In this document: positions 1 through 6,050 of the stretch, in pieces
How the letters are laid out: every line of letters begins with the position of its first letter
Position numbering within the stretch: the stretch's first letter is position 1
Assembly (NCBI GenBank): GCA_002341315.1
Contig: DDNV01000049.1
Span: 12,167-19,719 of the forward strand
Length of the DNA: 7,553 nt
Direction: 5' to 3'
Source of the DNA: Cellvibrionales bacterium UBA2511
GTDB taxonomy: Bacteria > Pseudomonadota > Gammaproteobacteria > Pseudomonadales > Porticoccaceae
The notes under the pieces: model-generated
What the model saw: only the letters and a program-made list of their open reading frames with translations
Databases searched by the model: none
Told to the model about the DNA's origin: nothing
Program-made: the position numbers and the translations under genes

Positions 1-1434
1 GTCACAGACATCACCGGCAAACTGGGGTCGGCGAGCATCAGTGGCGCGGTCAATGGCGCAGGATTGCAAACCACACCTGCGCTGCAGGGCGAACTGTCAT
101 TGCAGAACCTCGTCCTCGCAGAGCTGCCGATAGAAGAGCCTCCCGAAGGTTTCAAAAAATTGGGCATCGCCACCACGTTTGCCGTATCGGAAAAAGCCGT
201 CTCCCTGAGCAACCTGAAACTGGCACTGGACAAGTTCAATGCCACCGGCAATATGAACCTGCAACTGCAGGGGACTCGCCAGCTAGCCATGAAAATAGAG
301 GGCGATCACCTTGCCCTGCCCGCCACCAGCGAAACGGAATCCACCGAGCAGCAAGCTGCCCTCTTCACCCCATTACTGGCACCGCTGGCGCTGCTCGAAG
401 GCGGCAAGAGCGAAGTGGAACTGAGCCTGGCAAGCCTGACGGCGGATAACATCCGCGTGGACAATCTCCGCCTCAAACTGCTGGCCAATGGCAAAGTGGT
501 GCAAATCAGCGAACTCTCCGGCGGCATATTTGGCGGCACCTTCAAAACCACCGCCAGGGCAGACCTTGGCAGAGCCACCCCAACCGTCAGCTTCACCCAG
601 AACGTCGCTGCAATAGACCTGCACAAAGCGCTGGTGACACTGGCCGAACAGGGCGACATCCACGGCAAGCTGACCATGAATTTCACCGGCAGCAGCGCCG
701 GCGATAACAGCGATGCCCTGCTGGATAACATGAACGGCAACGGCGACTTCAGCTTCTCGGCGCTGCAGGTCGACAACATCAACGTGGAAAAAAGCTATTG
801 TGAAATGGCCTCGCTGGTAGAGGGCAGAACTTTGACCGGCAAAACCTGGCCAAACCACACCACCCTGCAGGACATGCAGGGCACCATCAAATGGCAGGAC
901 CAGCAGATAACCCTGCCCGGTTTTACCACCGGCATCGGCAATATGCTGGTTTCCGGCAACGGCTCCGCCCATCTCGGCAGGGAAACCTACGACATACTGA
1001 TCAAAGCCAATCTGCGCGGCGATACCACCTCGGAAACCGGCTGTACGATCAAAAGCAAATCGATCCAAAACCGGGACATTCCATTCCGCTGCACCGGATC
1101 TTTTGCCGAAAACGGCGGGGGCAGCTGCCTGCCAGACAAGCAGTTCATCAATCAACTGATTCAGGGCAAAGTGCAGGATCTCCTCAAGGAAAAGCTGTTT
1201 GATAAATACCTATCACAACCGAAATCGGACACTCCGACCTCGTCTACTGAAGGGCCGACAGCGGTTGAAGAGTCCTCAACCAATAAAGAGCCATCAGCTG
1301 ATAAAGAGCCTTCGGCCACGGAGGAGTCCTCAACCAATAAAGAGTCCTCAACCAAACAAGAGCCCTCAGCCGAAAAAGAACAAGACCCCAAAAAACAACT
1401 CATCGATGAGGTGCTCAAGGGTATTTTCCAATAG
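1..1434 (+). CDS. AsmA family protein, C-terminal part (5' end outside window)
   Basis: Frame 1 is open from the first base, so the gene starts upstream; the visible part is 477 residues ending at TAG 1432-1434. AsmA-like proteins are large inner-membrane-anchored periplasmic proteins linked to outer-membrane biogenesis and lipid transport (family knowledge). The visible part has the expected long series of beta-strand-like repeats ([21 protein letters not shown]) and the AsmA C-terminal region with Cys residues around GCTIKSKSI and IPFRCTGSF. The N-terminal membrane anchor would be outside the window. After [14 protein letters not shown] comes a Ser/Thr/Glu/Pro/Lys-rich low-complexity tail of about 65 residues with an internal 18-residue repeat, ending in a short helix-like [11 protein letters not shown]. 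The stop overlaps the mutY start by one base, so translation is probably coupled. Confidence 0.88.
   Translation, partial: VTDITGKLGSASISGAVNGAGLQTTPALQGELSLQNLVLAELPIEEPPEGFKKLGIATTFAVSEKAVSLSNLKLALDKFNATGNMNLQLQGTRQLAMKIEGDHLALPATSETESTEQQAALFTPLLAPLALLEGGKSEVELSLASLTADNIRVDNLRLKLLANGKVVQISELSGGIFGGTFKTTARADLGRATPTVSFTQNVAAIDLHKALVTLAEQGDIHGKLTMNFTGSSAGDNSDALLDNMNGNGDFSFSALQVDNINVEKSYCEMASLVEGRTLTGKTWPNHTTLQDMQGTIKWQDQQITLPGFTTGIGNMLVSGNGSAHLGRETYDILIKANLRGDTTSETGCTIKSKSIQNRDIPFRCTGSFAENGGGSCLPDKQFINQLIQGKVQDLLKEKLFDKYLSQPKSDTPTSSTEGPTAVEESSTNKEPSADKEPSATEESSTNKESSTKQEPSAEKEQDPKKQLIDEVLKGIFQ
1270..1344 (+). repeat. Internal repeat in AsmA low-complexity tail
   Basis: A 21-bp stretch encoding the ESSTNKE core occurs at 1270-1290 and again, identical, at 1324-1344. 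The spacing is 54 bp, or 18 codons, so the frame is kept. Shorter relatives (KEPSA, KESST, QEPSA) fill the space and continue to about 1380. It encodes a charged, probably disordered linker and is the kind of tract that changes length by slippage. Confidence 0.7.
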
Positions 1435-2501
1435 TGTCCGCAATATTTTCCGAACAGCTGCTGTGCTGGTTTGACAAGCACGGCCGCAAGGACTTGCCCT
1501 GGCAGCAGAACAAAGACCGATACCGGGTATGGGTGTCGGAAATCATGTTGCAGCAAACCCAGGTCAGCACCGTTATCCCCTACTTTCAGCGGTTCATGGC
1601 GCGTTTCCCCGACATTTCATCGCTGGCAAAAGCCCCGCTCGATGACGTGTTGCAACAGTGGACCGGTCTCGGTTACTACGCCCGGGCCCGCAACCTGCAT
1701 CGCTCGGCACAGCTTGTTTGCACAGAACATGGCGGTGTTTTTCCGGATACCCAGGAACAATTAATGGCACTGCCTGGCATCGGCCGCTCCACCGCTGGCG
1801 CCATCTGTGCCATTGCCCTTGACAAGCGGGCCGCCATCCTTGACGGCAATGTCAAACGGGTGCTCGCCCGCTATCATGGCATCGACGGCTGGCCCGGCCA
1901 GACAGCAGTCGCCAGACAACTCTGGGAATGGGCCGAGCAACATACCCCCGCGCAGCGCTTTGGCGATTACACCCAGGCGATCATGGATCTCGGCGCCACC
2001 CTCTGCACCCGCAGCAAACCGGCCTGCGGCCAATGTCCGCTCTCAGAGGGATGCGAAGCACTGGCAGAGGGCACGCCCACCCGCTACCCCGGCAAAAAAC
2101 CTCGTCGACAGCAGCCGGTTCGCCAATGTCTGTTTCTGGTCATTCAAAACCCGGCAGGGGAAGTGCTGTTGCAACAGCGCCCCGCCAGTGGCCTGTGGGG
2201 CGGACTCTGGGTGTTTCCCCAATGCGACCATAAAGGCGAAATAGAACAGACCTGTAACAGCCTCGGTTACCGCGCAACAGACTGGGAATTACTCCCCGGT
2301 CGACGCCACAGCTTCAGTCACTACCATCTGGACTACCAACCGGCGCTGATCACCGTTCAGCCGCAGCAGCAGGTCATGGATACCAGCGCGCTGGTCTGGT
2401 ATAACCCCCAGTCAACACTGGCGGTGGGCACCGCCCAGCCCGTCAGGCAACTTTTACAGGAATTGCAAGCACGGCAACAACCCAACCAATTAACAAGGTA
2501 A
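1434..2501 (+). CDS. mutY: A/G-specific adenine DNA glycosylase MutY
   Basis: The 355-residue product is the usual length for MutY, which removes adenine mispaired with 8-oxoguanine in base excision repair. Residues 1-210 form the HhH-GPD glycosylase domain. Glu36 in SEIMLQQTQ matches the catalytic Glu, the hairpin is [11 protein letters not shown] (113-123), and Asp137 in LDGNVKRV is the catalytic Asp. The [4Fe-4S] ligands are C191, C198, C201 and C207 (C-x6-C-x2-C-x5-C). Residues about 228-345 are the NUDIX-like 8-oxoG recognition domain, with the typical FSHYHLD segment. The start is GTG at 1434, giving an N-terminus that aligns with E. coli MutY. A weak AAGGG lies 12 bases upstream, so coupling to the preceding stop may help initiation. 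Confidence 0.97.
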   Translation: MSAIFSEQLLCWFDKHGRKDLPWQQNKDRYRVWVSEIMLQQTQVSTVIPYFQRFMARFPDISSLAKAPLDDVLQQWTGLGYYARARNLHRSAQLVCTEHGGVFPDTQEQLMALPGIGRSTAGAICAIALDKRAAILDGNVKRVLARYHGIDGWPGQTAVARQLWEWAEQHTPAQRFGDYTQAIMDLGATLCTRSKPACGQCPLSEGCEALAEGTPTRYPGKKPRRQQPVRQCLFLVIQNPAGEVLLQQRPASGLWGGLWVFPQCDHKGEIEQTCNSLGYRATDWELLPGRRHSFSHYHLDYQPALITVQPQQQVMDTSALVWYNPQSTLAVGTAQPVRQLLQELQARQQPNQLTR

Positions 2502-2505
2502 TCCC

Positions 2506-2778
2506 ATGGCACGTATGGTTCACTGCAAAAAACACAACCGGGAACTGGAAGGACTCGATGCACCGCCCTTCCCCGGCCCCAAAGGACAGGATATCTACGA
2601 ACACGTCTCCAAACAGGCCTGGCTGGAATGGCTCGAACACCAGACCCGCCTGATCAACGAAAAACATCTCAACATGATGGACATGACCGCCCGCACCTAC
2701 CTGAATGAACAGCGGGACAGGTTTCTCTCCGGTCAGGACATCGATCAGGCGGAGGGCTACGTACCGCCTTCGGAATAA
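2506..2778 (+). CDS. yggX: Probable Fe(2+)-trafficking protein YggX
   Basis: The 90-residue product starts MARMVHCKKHNRELEGL and contains GLDAPPFPGPKG and the WLEWLEHQTRLINEKHLN helix, all characteristic of YggX. Cys7, the residue tied to protection of Fe-S proteins against oxidation in E. coli, is present. YggX is a small cytosolic protein that limits iron-driven oxidative damage and supports Fe-S clusters. That fits its place behind mutY, itself an Fe-S enzyme acting on oxidative DNA damage. AAGG at 2495-2498, inside the end of mutY, is a well-placed ribosome binding site 7 bases before ATG. The gap to the mutY stop is 4 bases, so the two are almost certainly co-transcribed. Confidence 0.96.
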   Translation: MARMVHCKKHNRELEGLDAPPFPGPKGQDIYEHVSKQAWLEWLEHQTRLINEKHLNMMDMTARTYLNEQRDRFLSGQDIDQAEGYVPPSE

Positions 2779-2793
2779 TTTCCGCGCCCGCCC

Positions 2794-2822
2794 TTGACGC
2801 TGGAAATATGAGAAGGTTTAAT
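2794..2822 (+). promoter_or_regulatory. Sigma-70-type promoter of tRNA-Phe
   Basis: TTGACG (2794-2799) and TTTAAT (2817-2822) are separated by exactly 17 bases. The sequence after the -10 is ACGCGCC, a GC-rich discriminator of the type seen at stringently controlled stable-RNA promoters. Transcription would start near 2829, leaving a leader of roughly 25 bases before the mature tRNA. Confidence 0.75.
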
Positions 2823-2854
2823 ACGCGCCTTCGCCAGTTACCACTGGTAGAAAT

Positions 2855-2930
2855 GCCCAGATAGCTCAGTTGGTAGAGCAGAGGATTGAAAATCCTCGTG
2901 TCGGTGGTTCGATTCCGCCTCTGGGCACCA
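2855..2930 (+). tRNA. tRNA-Phe (anticodon GAA)
   Basis: The 76-base cloverleaf has encoded CCA. The acceptor stem GCCCAGA pairs with TCTGGGC, followed by A and CCA. The D arm contains AGCTCAGTTGGTAGAGC. The anticodon stem GAGGA/TCCTC encloses TTGAAAA with the anticodon GAA at 2888-2890. The T arm contains GGTTCGATTCC. The gene is intact. Its last 21 bases plus one further base are duplicated at 4377-4398, so it has served as an integration target while keeping a full-length copy. Confidence 0.98.
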
Positions 2931-2931
2931 C
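2910..2931 (+). other. Attachment site core (att), tRNA-proximal copy
   Basis: These 22 bases run from the T loop of tRNA-Phe to the base after CCA and are identical to 4377-4398. A tRNA 3' end duplicated at the far side of foreign DNA is the classic footprint of tyrosine-recombinase integration. The recombinase itself is not in this window. Confidence 0.8.
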
Positions 2932-2937
2932 AAATTT

Positions 2938-2967
2938 AAAGGCCTGCGACTAGTCGCGGGCCTTTTT
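2938..2967 (+). terminator. Rho-independent terminator after tRNA-Phe
   Basis: A 12-bp stem (2938-2949 with 2954-2965, one T·G pair at 2945/2958) with a 4-base loop is followed by a T run to 2967. On the opposite strand the stem is followed by TTTAAATTT, so it may also stop transcription of the minus-strand Fic gene. Confidence 0.9.
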
Positions 2968-3085
2968 CATTTCCGGACTGCGTCAACATTGTGCCTTGGG
3001 AAGGAGACCGGGCCGTGTAAAGCGCAGAAGACTGGTGAAAATTAAATGGGAATGGTTCTCAGTTGTCATCGACCCCTTTATCCTT

Positions 3086-3679
3086 CTATTCGCTAACAAA
3101 ATCCAACAATGGCTCATAGTCACCCCCATCGGCGGCTCGGAGCGCGTCAATATAATCTGCGCGACGTTCATTCATTTCCTGGAGATCATACCCGCCGTAC
3201 CAGTCTATAGCGTCTTCGTCATAGAGCTTTTCGAGCAAGGCATCGGCCATAAATCGCGCAAAGCGACCGTTACCGTTTGGAAACGGATGGATATAAACGA
3301 GCTTATGATGAAAGCGTGCCGCCGCTTCTATCGGGTCATAGGTATCGTTATCCACCCAATACTGAACATCGTCCAAGAGCGTCCGAAACTGTACGGAAAT
3401 GTGGATCGGATCGATACCGATACTCTTTTCCGTCTGGCGATAGGTGCCCGCCCACGCCCAGACCTGACCGAACATTTTTTGGTGTAGCCTGCGTGCAAAA
3501 TGATCGGTTAGAAGATCTTCGCCGCTCTGCCTATCCAGCCATGAAAGGCCGGACGTAATATTGGCCTGTTCGAGCTGATCTAGCTCTCCTCTTGTCGAGA
3601 TGTGTGAGAATTTCAGCCCTTCCATCTCGTCTGGCTCAAGGGGCGTTGCGCCTTCAGGCTCGTCCAGATCGTCAATCAT
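3086..3679 (-). CDS. Mobile mystery protein B, Fic family
   Basis: The 197-residue protein has the Fic core. H131 to R142 reads HPFPNGNGRFAR, matching HxFx(D/E)GNGRxxR except that Asn135 replaces the metal-binding Asp/Glu. Upstream, FGQVWAWAGTYRQTEKSIGI (70-89) is the usual Fic flap region. Fic enzymes typically transfer AMP to target proteins. Family knowledge places mobile mystery B beside the HTH protein mobile mystery A in plasmid and island contexts. The start ATG overlaps the stop of gene A (ATGATTGA, 8 bases), so translation is coupled and B is downstream. A near N-terminal segment, STRGELDQLEQANI, may hold a self-inhibitory helix, but I cannot confirm the (S/T)xxxE(G/N) motif. Activity on target proteins is not shown by sequence. 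Confidence 0.9.
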   Translation of the reverse strand: MIDDLDEPEGATPLEPDEMEGLKFSHISTRGELDQLEQANITSGLSWLDRQSGEDLLTDHFARRLHQKMFGQVWAWAGTYRQTEKSIGIDPIHISVQFRTLLDDVQYWVDNDTYDPIEAAARFHHKLVYIHPFPNGNGRFARFMADALLEKLYDEDAIDWYGGYDLQEMNERRADYIDALRAADGGDYEPLLDFVSE

Positions 3680-4133
3680 TCCATAGCTCCGCAGGAAGGT
3701 TCTTCACCAACTCGTCGGTTAATCGTTCAATCTCAAAGTCTATCCTGTCACTGGTCAGGGTTTGAGCCTCAAGGGCCATATGCTGATTGACCTTTTTGAC
3801 CTTGGCTTGGGCCTTCTCCCGCGCCCGCTTACGGATCAGCGTTTCTATATCCTTCTCGGGTACTATCGCATAGACAAGGCGACAATCCATGGCTTCTGCG
3901 GCTTCACGCATTGCCTTGATCGTCACGCGCCCTTCCAGCTCGGCTTTCTCTGTATTGGATATGGCCGCTCGGGTAAGATCCATACGGCGGGCTAGTTGTG
4001 CGCCCGACATACCGAGTGATTTTCTGACCGTCCTGATCCAGCCATCTTTGGGCACAGAAAGACCGCGCACCGTTTCAGCGGCGCGATCAACCTGGCTTTG
4101 AATCTGTTGCAAGACGATCTTTTTAATGCTCAT
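3672..4133 (-). CDS. Mobile mystery protein A, XRE-like HTH protein
   Basis: The 153-residue protein has a helix-turn-helix domain at about residues 33-86. MSGAQLARRMDLTRAAISNT is the scaffold-turn-recognition segment. A strand-like segment CRLVYAIVP follows, then a basic helix-rich region (RKRAREKAQAKVKK, about 101-114). The C-terminal half is mostly helical and ends at the overlap with gene B. This matches the mobile mystery protein A family, always paired with the Fic protein. By analogy with toxin-antitoxin operons it is likely the autoregulator and perhaps the antagonist of B; that role is inference. An AGG lies 7 bases before ATG 4133. Upstream are two matching palindromes that could be its operators. 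Confidence 0.9.
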   Translation of the reverse strand: MSIKKIVLQQIQSQVDRAAETVRGLSVPKDGWIRTVRKSLGMSGAQLARRMDLTRAAISNTEKAELEGRVTIKAMREAAEAMDCRLVYAIVPEKDIETLIRKRAREKAQAKVKKVNQHMALEAQTLTSDRIDFEIERLTDELVKNLPAELWND

Positions 4134-4195
4134 TGTTAACCTATAAATTTACATTAGAACAAATAACGTATATCTATACATATACACTATAGCTA

Positions 4196-4256
4196 TTAAC
4201 GTCAAGTTATTATTTGACATTAAGATAGTTAAAGTCAAGCTATAGATTGACAAAAT
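4196..4256 (-). promoter_or_regulatory. Paired operator-like palindromes upstream of mobile mystery A
   Basis: GTCAA-N8-TTGAC occurs twice, at 4201-4218 and 4234-4251, with centres 33 bp apart (about three helical turns). The first extends to TTAACGTCAA-N8-TTGACATTAA (4196-4223), 10-base arms with one mismatch. The second keeps the left arm TTAAAGTCAA and the core TTGAC. On the minus strand the same TTGAC halves give possible -35 boxes: TTGACT (4238-4233) with AATAAT (4214-4209), 18-base spacer, or TTGACG (4205-4200) with a poor -10. A bound HTH protein here would cover the promoter. Confidence 0.6.
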
Positions 4257-4315
4257 GCTCGGAATGAATCCAGATAGGTGGTACAGTTTGTATTGTTCTA
4301 GAATTACGCAAGACC

Positions 4316-4347
4316 AACCTATTCTTTGTAAATCAATAGGTTACAAA
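4316..4347. repeat. Interleaved inverted repeats beside the distal att core
   Basis: AACCTATT (4316-4323) is repeated inverted as AATAGGTT (4335-4342), and TTTGTAA (4325-4331) inverted as TTACAAA (4341-4347). The two dyads overlap and lie 30 bases from the att core at 4377. They could be binding sites for a recombinase or its directionality factor, or simply AT-rich chance structure. The rest of 4257-4376 shows no gene. Confidence 0.4.
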
Positions 4348-4376
4348 ACCGCTGTGAGAGTGTGGTTCTCGAAGTC

Positions 4377-4550
4377 CGATTCCGCCTCTGGGCACCACCA
4401 TTTTAAAGGCCCGCGACTAATCGCGGGCCTTTTTCGTTTCAGGACTGTGCCAGAATTGTGCCCTGGGAAGAAAACCGGACCATCTAAAGCACAGAAGACC
4501 GGTAAAAATTAAATGGGAATGATTCTCAATTGTCACCGACCCCTTTATCC
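4377..4550 (+). repeat. 174-bp direct repeat, copy 2, starting with the distal att core
   Basis: The first 22 bases (4377-4398) equal the tRNA-Phe 3' end. Sequence to the left (GTGTGGTTCTCGAAGTC) is unrelated to the tRNA, so this is a tRNA tail remnant and not a second gene. The remainder matches copy 1 with 22 substitutions and no gap. A repeat this long, most of it outside the tRNA, suggests two related elements inserted in tandem, each bringing the same end. Confidence 0.9.
4405..4434 (+). terminator. Terminator hairpin in repeat copy 2
   Basis: A perfect 12-bp stem (4405-4416 with 4421-4432), loop CTAA and T run to 4434. It is the counterpart of the tRNA terminator at 2938-2967. Here the T·G pair is replaced by C-G (4412/4425), so the hairpin is stronger. 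No gene directly upstream on the plus strand uses it; it is probably carried along with the repeat. Confidence 0.75.
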
Positions 4551-4594
4551 CCTGGTAACAGGGGGCGAAAAACCAGAATGAAGTAGTGGTTTTT
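4549..4594. terminator. Two adjacent hairpins 3' of the response regulator gene
   Basis: CCCCTG/CAGGGG with loop GTAA (4549-4564) directly follows repeat copy 2. AAAAACCA (4568-4575) pairs with TGGTTTTT (4587-4594) across an 11-base loop. The second has A and T runs on its arms and could work as a weak terminator for the minus-strand kinase/regulator pair ending at 4619. The evidence is structural only. Confidence 0.45.
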
Positions 4595-4618
4595 TTGTCC
4601 CCGTGCTGGCTGGCTTTG

Positions 4619-5122
4619 CTATACGGCAATTTTTTTGAGCATTGAAAATCCAGCTTTGAACAACACATTTTTGTAAAAAGTGGATTTCTTTCCTATAAAG
4701 TCGTCAACTATTTCAATAAGCTCGTCAATAAAGTCTGCCGATGTAAGCAGCTTATTCTCAATCACGTAGTCAACATTTGTCATTTCGTTTACAAGGTGGA
4801 ATTGATGAGCTGATGTAATTGCGATATAACTATTTGTTGTTCTATTTAATAGGGAGGCAACTTGCATTCCGTCCTTAGCAATGTCTGGATCTGTAATACC
4901 TTTAATATCCAAAATCACAATATCATATGGCTTCTCTTGTAATCTATTAAAGAGATCTCTATCTATCTTTTGATAACGCTCAATACATTTAAACCCAGTA
5001 TTCTCAGCGGTTATTAGCATATTTTTGTTAAAATATATTTCCTCATCATCGACTATACATATACTCAAAGCGTTTACCTTCATAAGGAATCGACCTAATC
5101 CATTTATAATTTTATGCTTCAT
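4619..5122 (-). CDS. Receiver-only response regulator
   Basis: The 167-residue protein contains a complete receiver domain: acidic pair D25/D26 in CIVDDEE, phosphoacceptor D72 in DIVILDIKG, T103/S104 in AITSA and K124 in VIENK. After about residue 135 there is only a helix and a basic, hydrophobic tail (IGKKSTFYKNVLFKAGF), with no DNA-binding or enzymatic output domain. The annotated ATG overlaps the kinase stop as ATGA. An internal Met14 (MKVNALSICIVDDE) gives a more typical receiver start and cannot be excluded. Its partner is clearly the overlapping kinase gene. It may act by protein contact or by occlusion, but the target is unknown. The gene is markedly AT-rich compared with mutY. Confidence 0.88.
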   Translation of the reverse strand: MKHKIINGLGRFLMKVNALSICIVDDEEIYFNKNMLITAENTGFKCIERYQKIDRDLFNRLQEKPYDIVILDIKGITDPDIAKDGMQVASLLNRTTNSYIAITSAHQFHLVNEMTNVDYVIENKLLTSADFIDELIEIVDDFIGKKSTFYKNVLFKAGFSMLKKIAV

Positions 5123-5964
5123 GCCCTTAGATTCCTTATAACAAATACCTGTTCTGCTAAGCTTTCATTAATAACCTTTTGCTCATGCTCTATTGATAGA
5201 ATTTCTGAAGACCTTTTACTTAGGGTGTTGTAATGCTCTACCAATATATTTGCCCAATAAAGCCCATATCCAAAGCCCTCAGACTCTTTCTTTGTTTGGA
5301 ATCCCTTCTCAAAAATAGAGGAAGGCGAATCTATAGGTAGGGATAAATTTTTAAACGAAAGAGTTAGATCACCCTCATCAGAGAAACTTTCCTCAATAGT
5401 TGCAACACTGTTATCAACACTATATTTCCATATATTATCTATCAGTATTGAAATAATATATTCAGCTATATTAGAAGAAAATGTCAGATGTGTTTTACTG
5501 CTAACTCGAAGATCAAAAGATATATCTTTTGATCTTCGAGTATTAAGGATTAGCGAATATACAGTTAAATATTTCTCCAAAATAGGCCTTAGTAGAACCT
5601 TTTTATCTAAGTTTTTTGAATATTGTGAGCTAGGGTGAAACTCATTTACGCCCGATATCATTTCTATAAACTGATCTATGATTATAGTCGCACCAACGAT
5701 TTTGCTTGCGGGGTTTTCTGGGTCAATTCTTTTAGCACTGACAGAACCATCAATCTTTGAGGCTTCAGAAATTATGGTTTGCAAGACCTTGTTAAGCTCA
5801 TGCCTGAGATTATGTGAAATGTGCCTCAAGGTTATTGATTCTTCTTTCTTTTTAATTGAGCTCCCAGTGTTATAAAAGGCTACTCCGTGACGACAAAAGT
5901 CAAATGTATCGATCTTAGTACTTTCGCATTCCCTGTCGGAGCATCGTAAACATATATCTAACAT
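5119..5964 (-). CDS. Soluble histidine kinase with Cys-rich N-terminus
   Basis: The 281-residue protein has no membrane segment that I can see. Residues 5-26 carry C5-x2-C8-x4-C13-x10-C24-x-H26, a possible metal or redox site. A dimerisation/phosphotransfer region follows, ISHNLRHELNKVLQ (49-62), with H55 in HELN (or H51 in SHNLR) as the likely phosphate acceptor. The C-terminal HATPase domain has an N box near N177 (LIDNIWKYS), a degenerate middle (FKNLSLPI in place of DxGxG), the iFekGFqTK segment (217-225) and the G box EGFGYGLYWAN (229-239). It is the first gene of a two-gene unit with the regulator, sharing an ATGA overlap. It starts about 30 bases after an attC-like end. I do not recognise the specific family. 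No strong ribosome binding site is visible, and the gene is AT-rich. Confidence 0.85.
   Translation of the reverse strand: MLDICLRCSDRECESTKIDTFDFCRHGVAFYNTGSSIKKKEESITLRHISHNLRHELNKVLQTIISEASKIDGSVSAKRIDPENPASKIVGATIIIDQFIEMISGVNEFHPSSQYSKNLDKKVLLRPILEKYLTVYSLILNTRRSKDISFDLRVSSKTHLTFSSNIAEYIISILIDNIWKYSVDNSVATIEESFSDEGDLTLSFKNLSLPIDSPSSIFEKGFQTKKESEGFGYGLYWANILVEHYNTLSKRSSEILSIEHEQKVINESLAEQVFVIRNLRA
5504..5541. repeat. Perfect 38-bp palindrome inside the kinase gene
   Basis: Arms 5504-5522 and 5523-5541 are exact reverse complements with no loop and no mismatch; the outer ends read ACTCGAAGATC and GATCTTCGAGT. It codes for residues 142-154 of the kinase (TRRSKDISFDLRV), between the phosphotransfer region and the ATP-binding domain. 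RNA from either strand could fold into a long hairpin. Confidence 0.95.
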
Positions 5965-5989
5965 TTAGAATACCGTGGATTATTTTTTT

Positions 5990-6050
5990 CATAACGCGCG
6001 CGTACTAGGCGCGAGCTTACGAACGTCTTACTTAACGCGTTTGTTAGCTG
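5990..6050 (-). other. attC-like recombination site (short, 61 bp)
   Basis: Read on the minus strand it begins CAGCTAAC (6050-6043), continues AAACGCGTTAAG, and ends CGCGCGTTATG at 5990. The left end resembles the start of Vibrio cholerae repeats and other attC sites (TAACAAACGC...AAG), and GTTATG is a plausible crossover end. It lies 8 bases after the stop of the hypothetical gene (6059), the normal attC position in a gene cassette. Length is like the aadA-type 60-base elements. Confidence 0.7.

Larger units (their letters stand above)
2910..3083 (+). repeat. 174-bp direct repeat, copy 1
   Basis: This copy aligns without gaps to 4377-4550. I count 22 mismatches by eye (about 87% identity), of which 17 are transitions. 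It begins with the exact 22-bp att core, contains the terminator hairpin, and continues through the shared block ATTAAATGGGAATG to CGACCCCTTTATCC. It ends 2 bases short of the stop codon of the Fic gene (3086-3088), so the boundary is sharp. Confidence 0.9.
2910..4398. mobile_element. Small tRNA-Phe integrated element carrying mobile mystery A/B
   Basis: The segment is bounded by the 22-bp tRNA-Phe att cores and is 1467 bp from core to core. It contains only the two-gene mobile mystery unit, its regulatory region and one copy of the 174-bp repeat. There is no integrase, excisionase or transposase gene, so it is either a remnant or a passenger moved by an enzyme encoded elsewhere. Inference from repeats plus gene content. 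Confidence 0.65.

Noticed and set aside
373..1155. Long minus-strand frame opposite the AsmA gene
   Set aside because: It is a shadow caused by the GC-rich codon pattern of the sense gene, with a composition-driven Ala/Gly/Val-rich product.
2983..3171. Open minus-strand frames across both repeat copies (also 4417-4668) with similar peptides
   Set aside because: The peptide similarity follows from the DNA repeat. The first overlaps the Fic gene in another frame, neither has a good ribosome site, and substitutions do not favour silent changes.
2996..3487. 163-codon plus-strand frame opposite the Fic gene
   Set aside because: It is the antisense shadow of a well-supported Fic protein and has no recognisable domain.
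4340..4398. Possible second tRNA gene
   Set aside because: Only the last 21 bases of tRNA-Phe are present; the sequence to the left has no acceptor, D or anticodon arm, so it is an att remnant.
4511..4534. Fur-box-like sequence on the minus strand of repeat copy 2 (TTGAGAATCATTCCC)
   Set aside because: It matches a Fur consensus only partly, needs a one-base insertion to align further, is weaker in copy 1, and no iron-related gene follows it.
4549..4564. Homing endonuclease-like site around GGTAACAGGG
   Set aside because: The resemblance to a known meganuclease site is short and partial; a simple hairpin explains the sequence.
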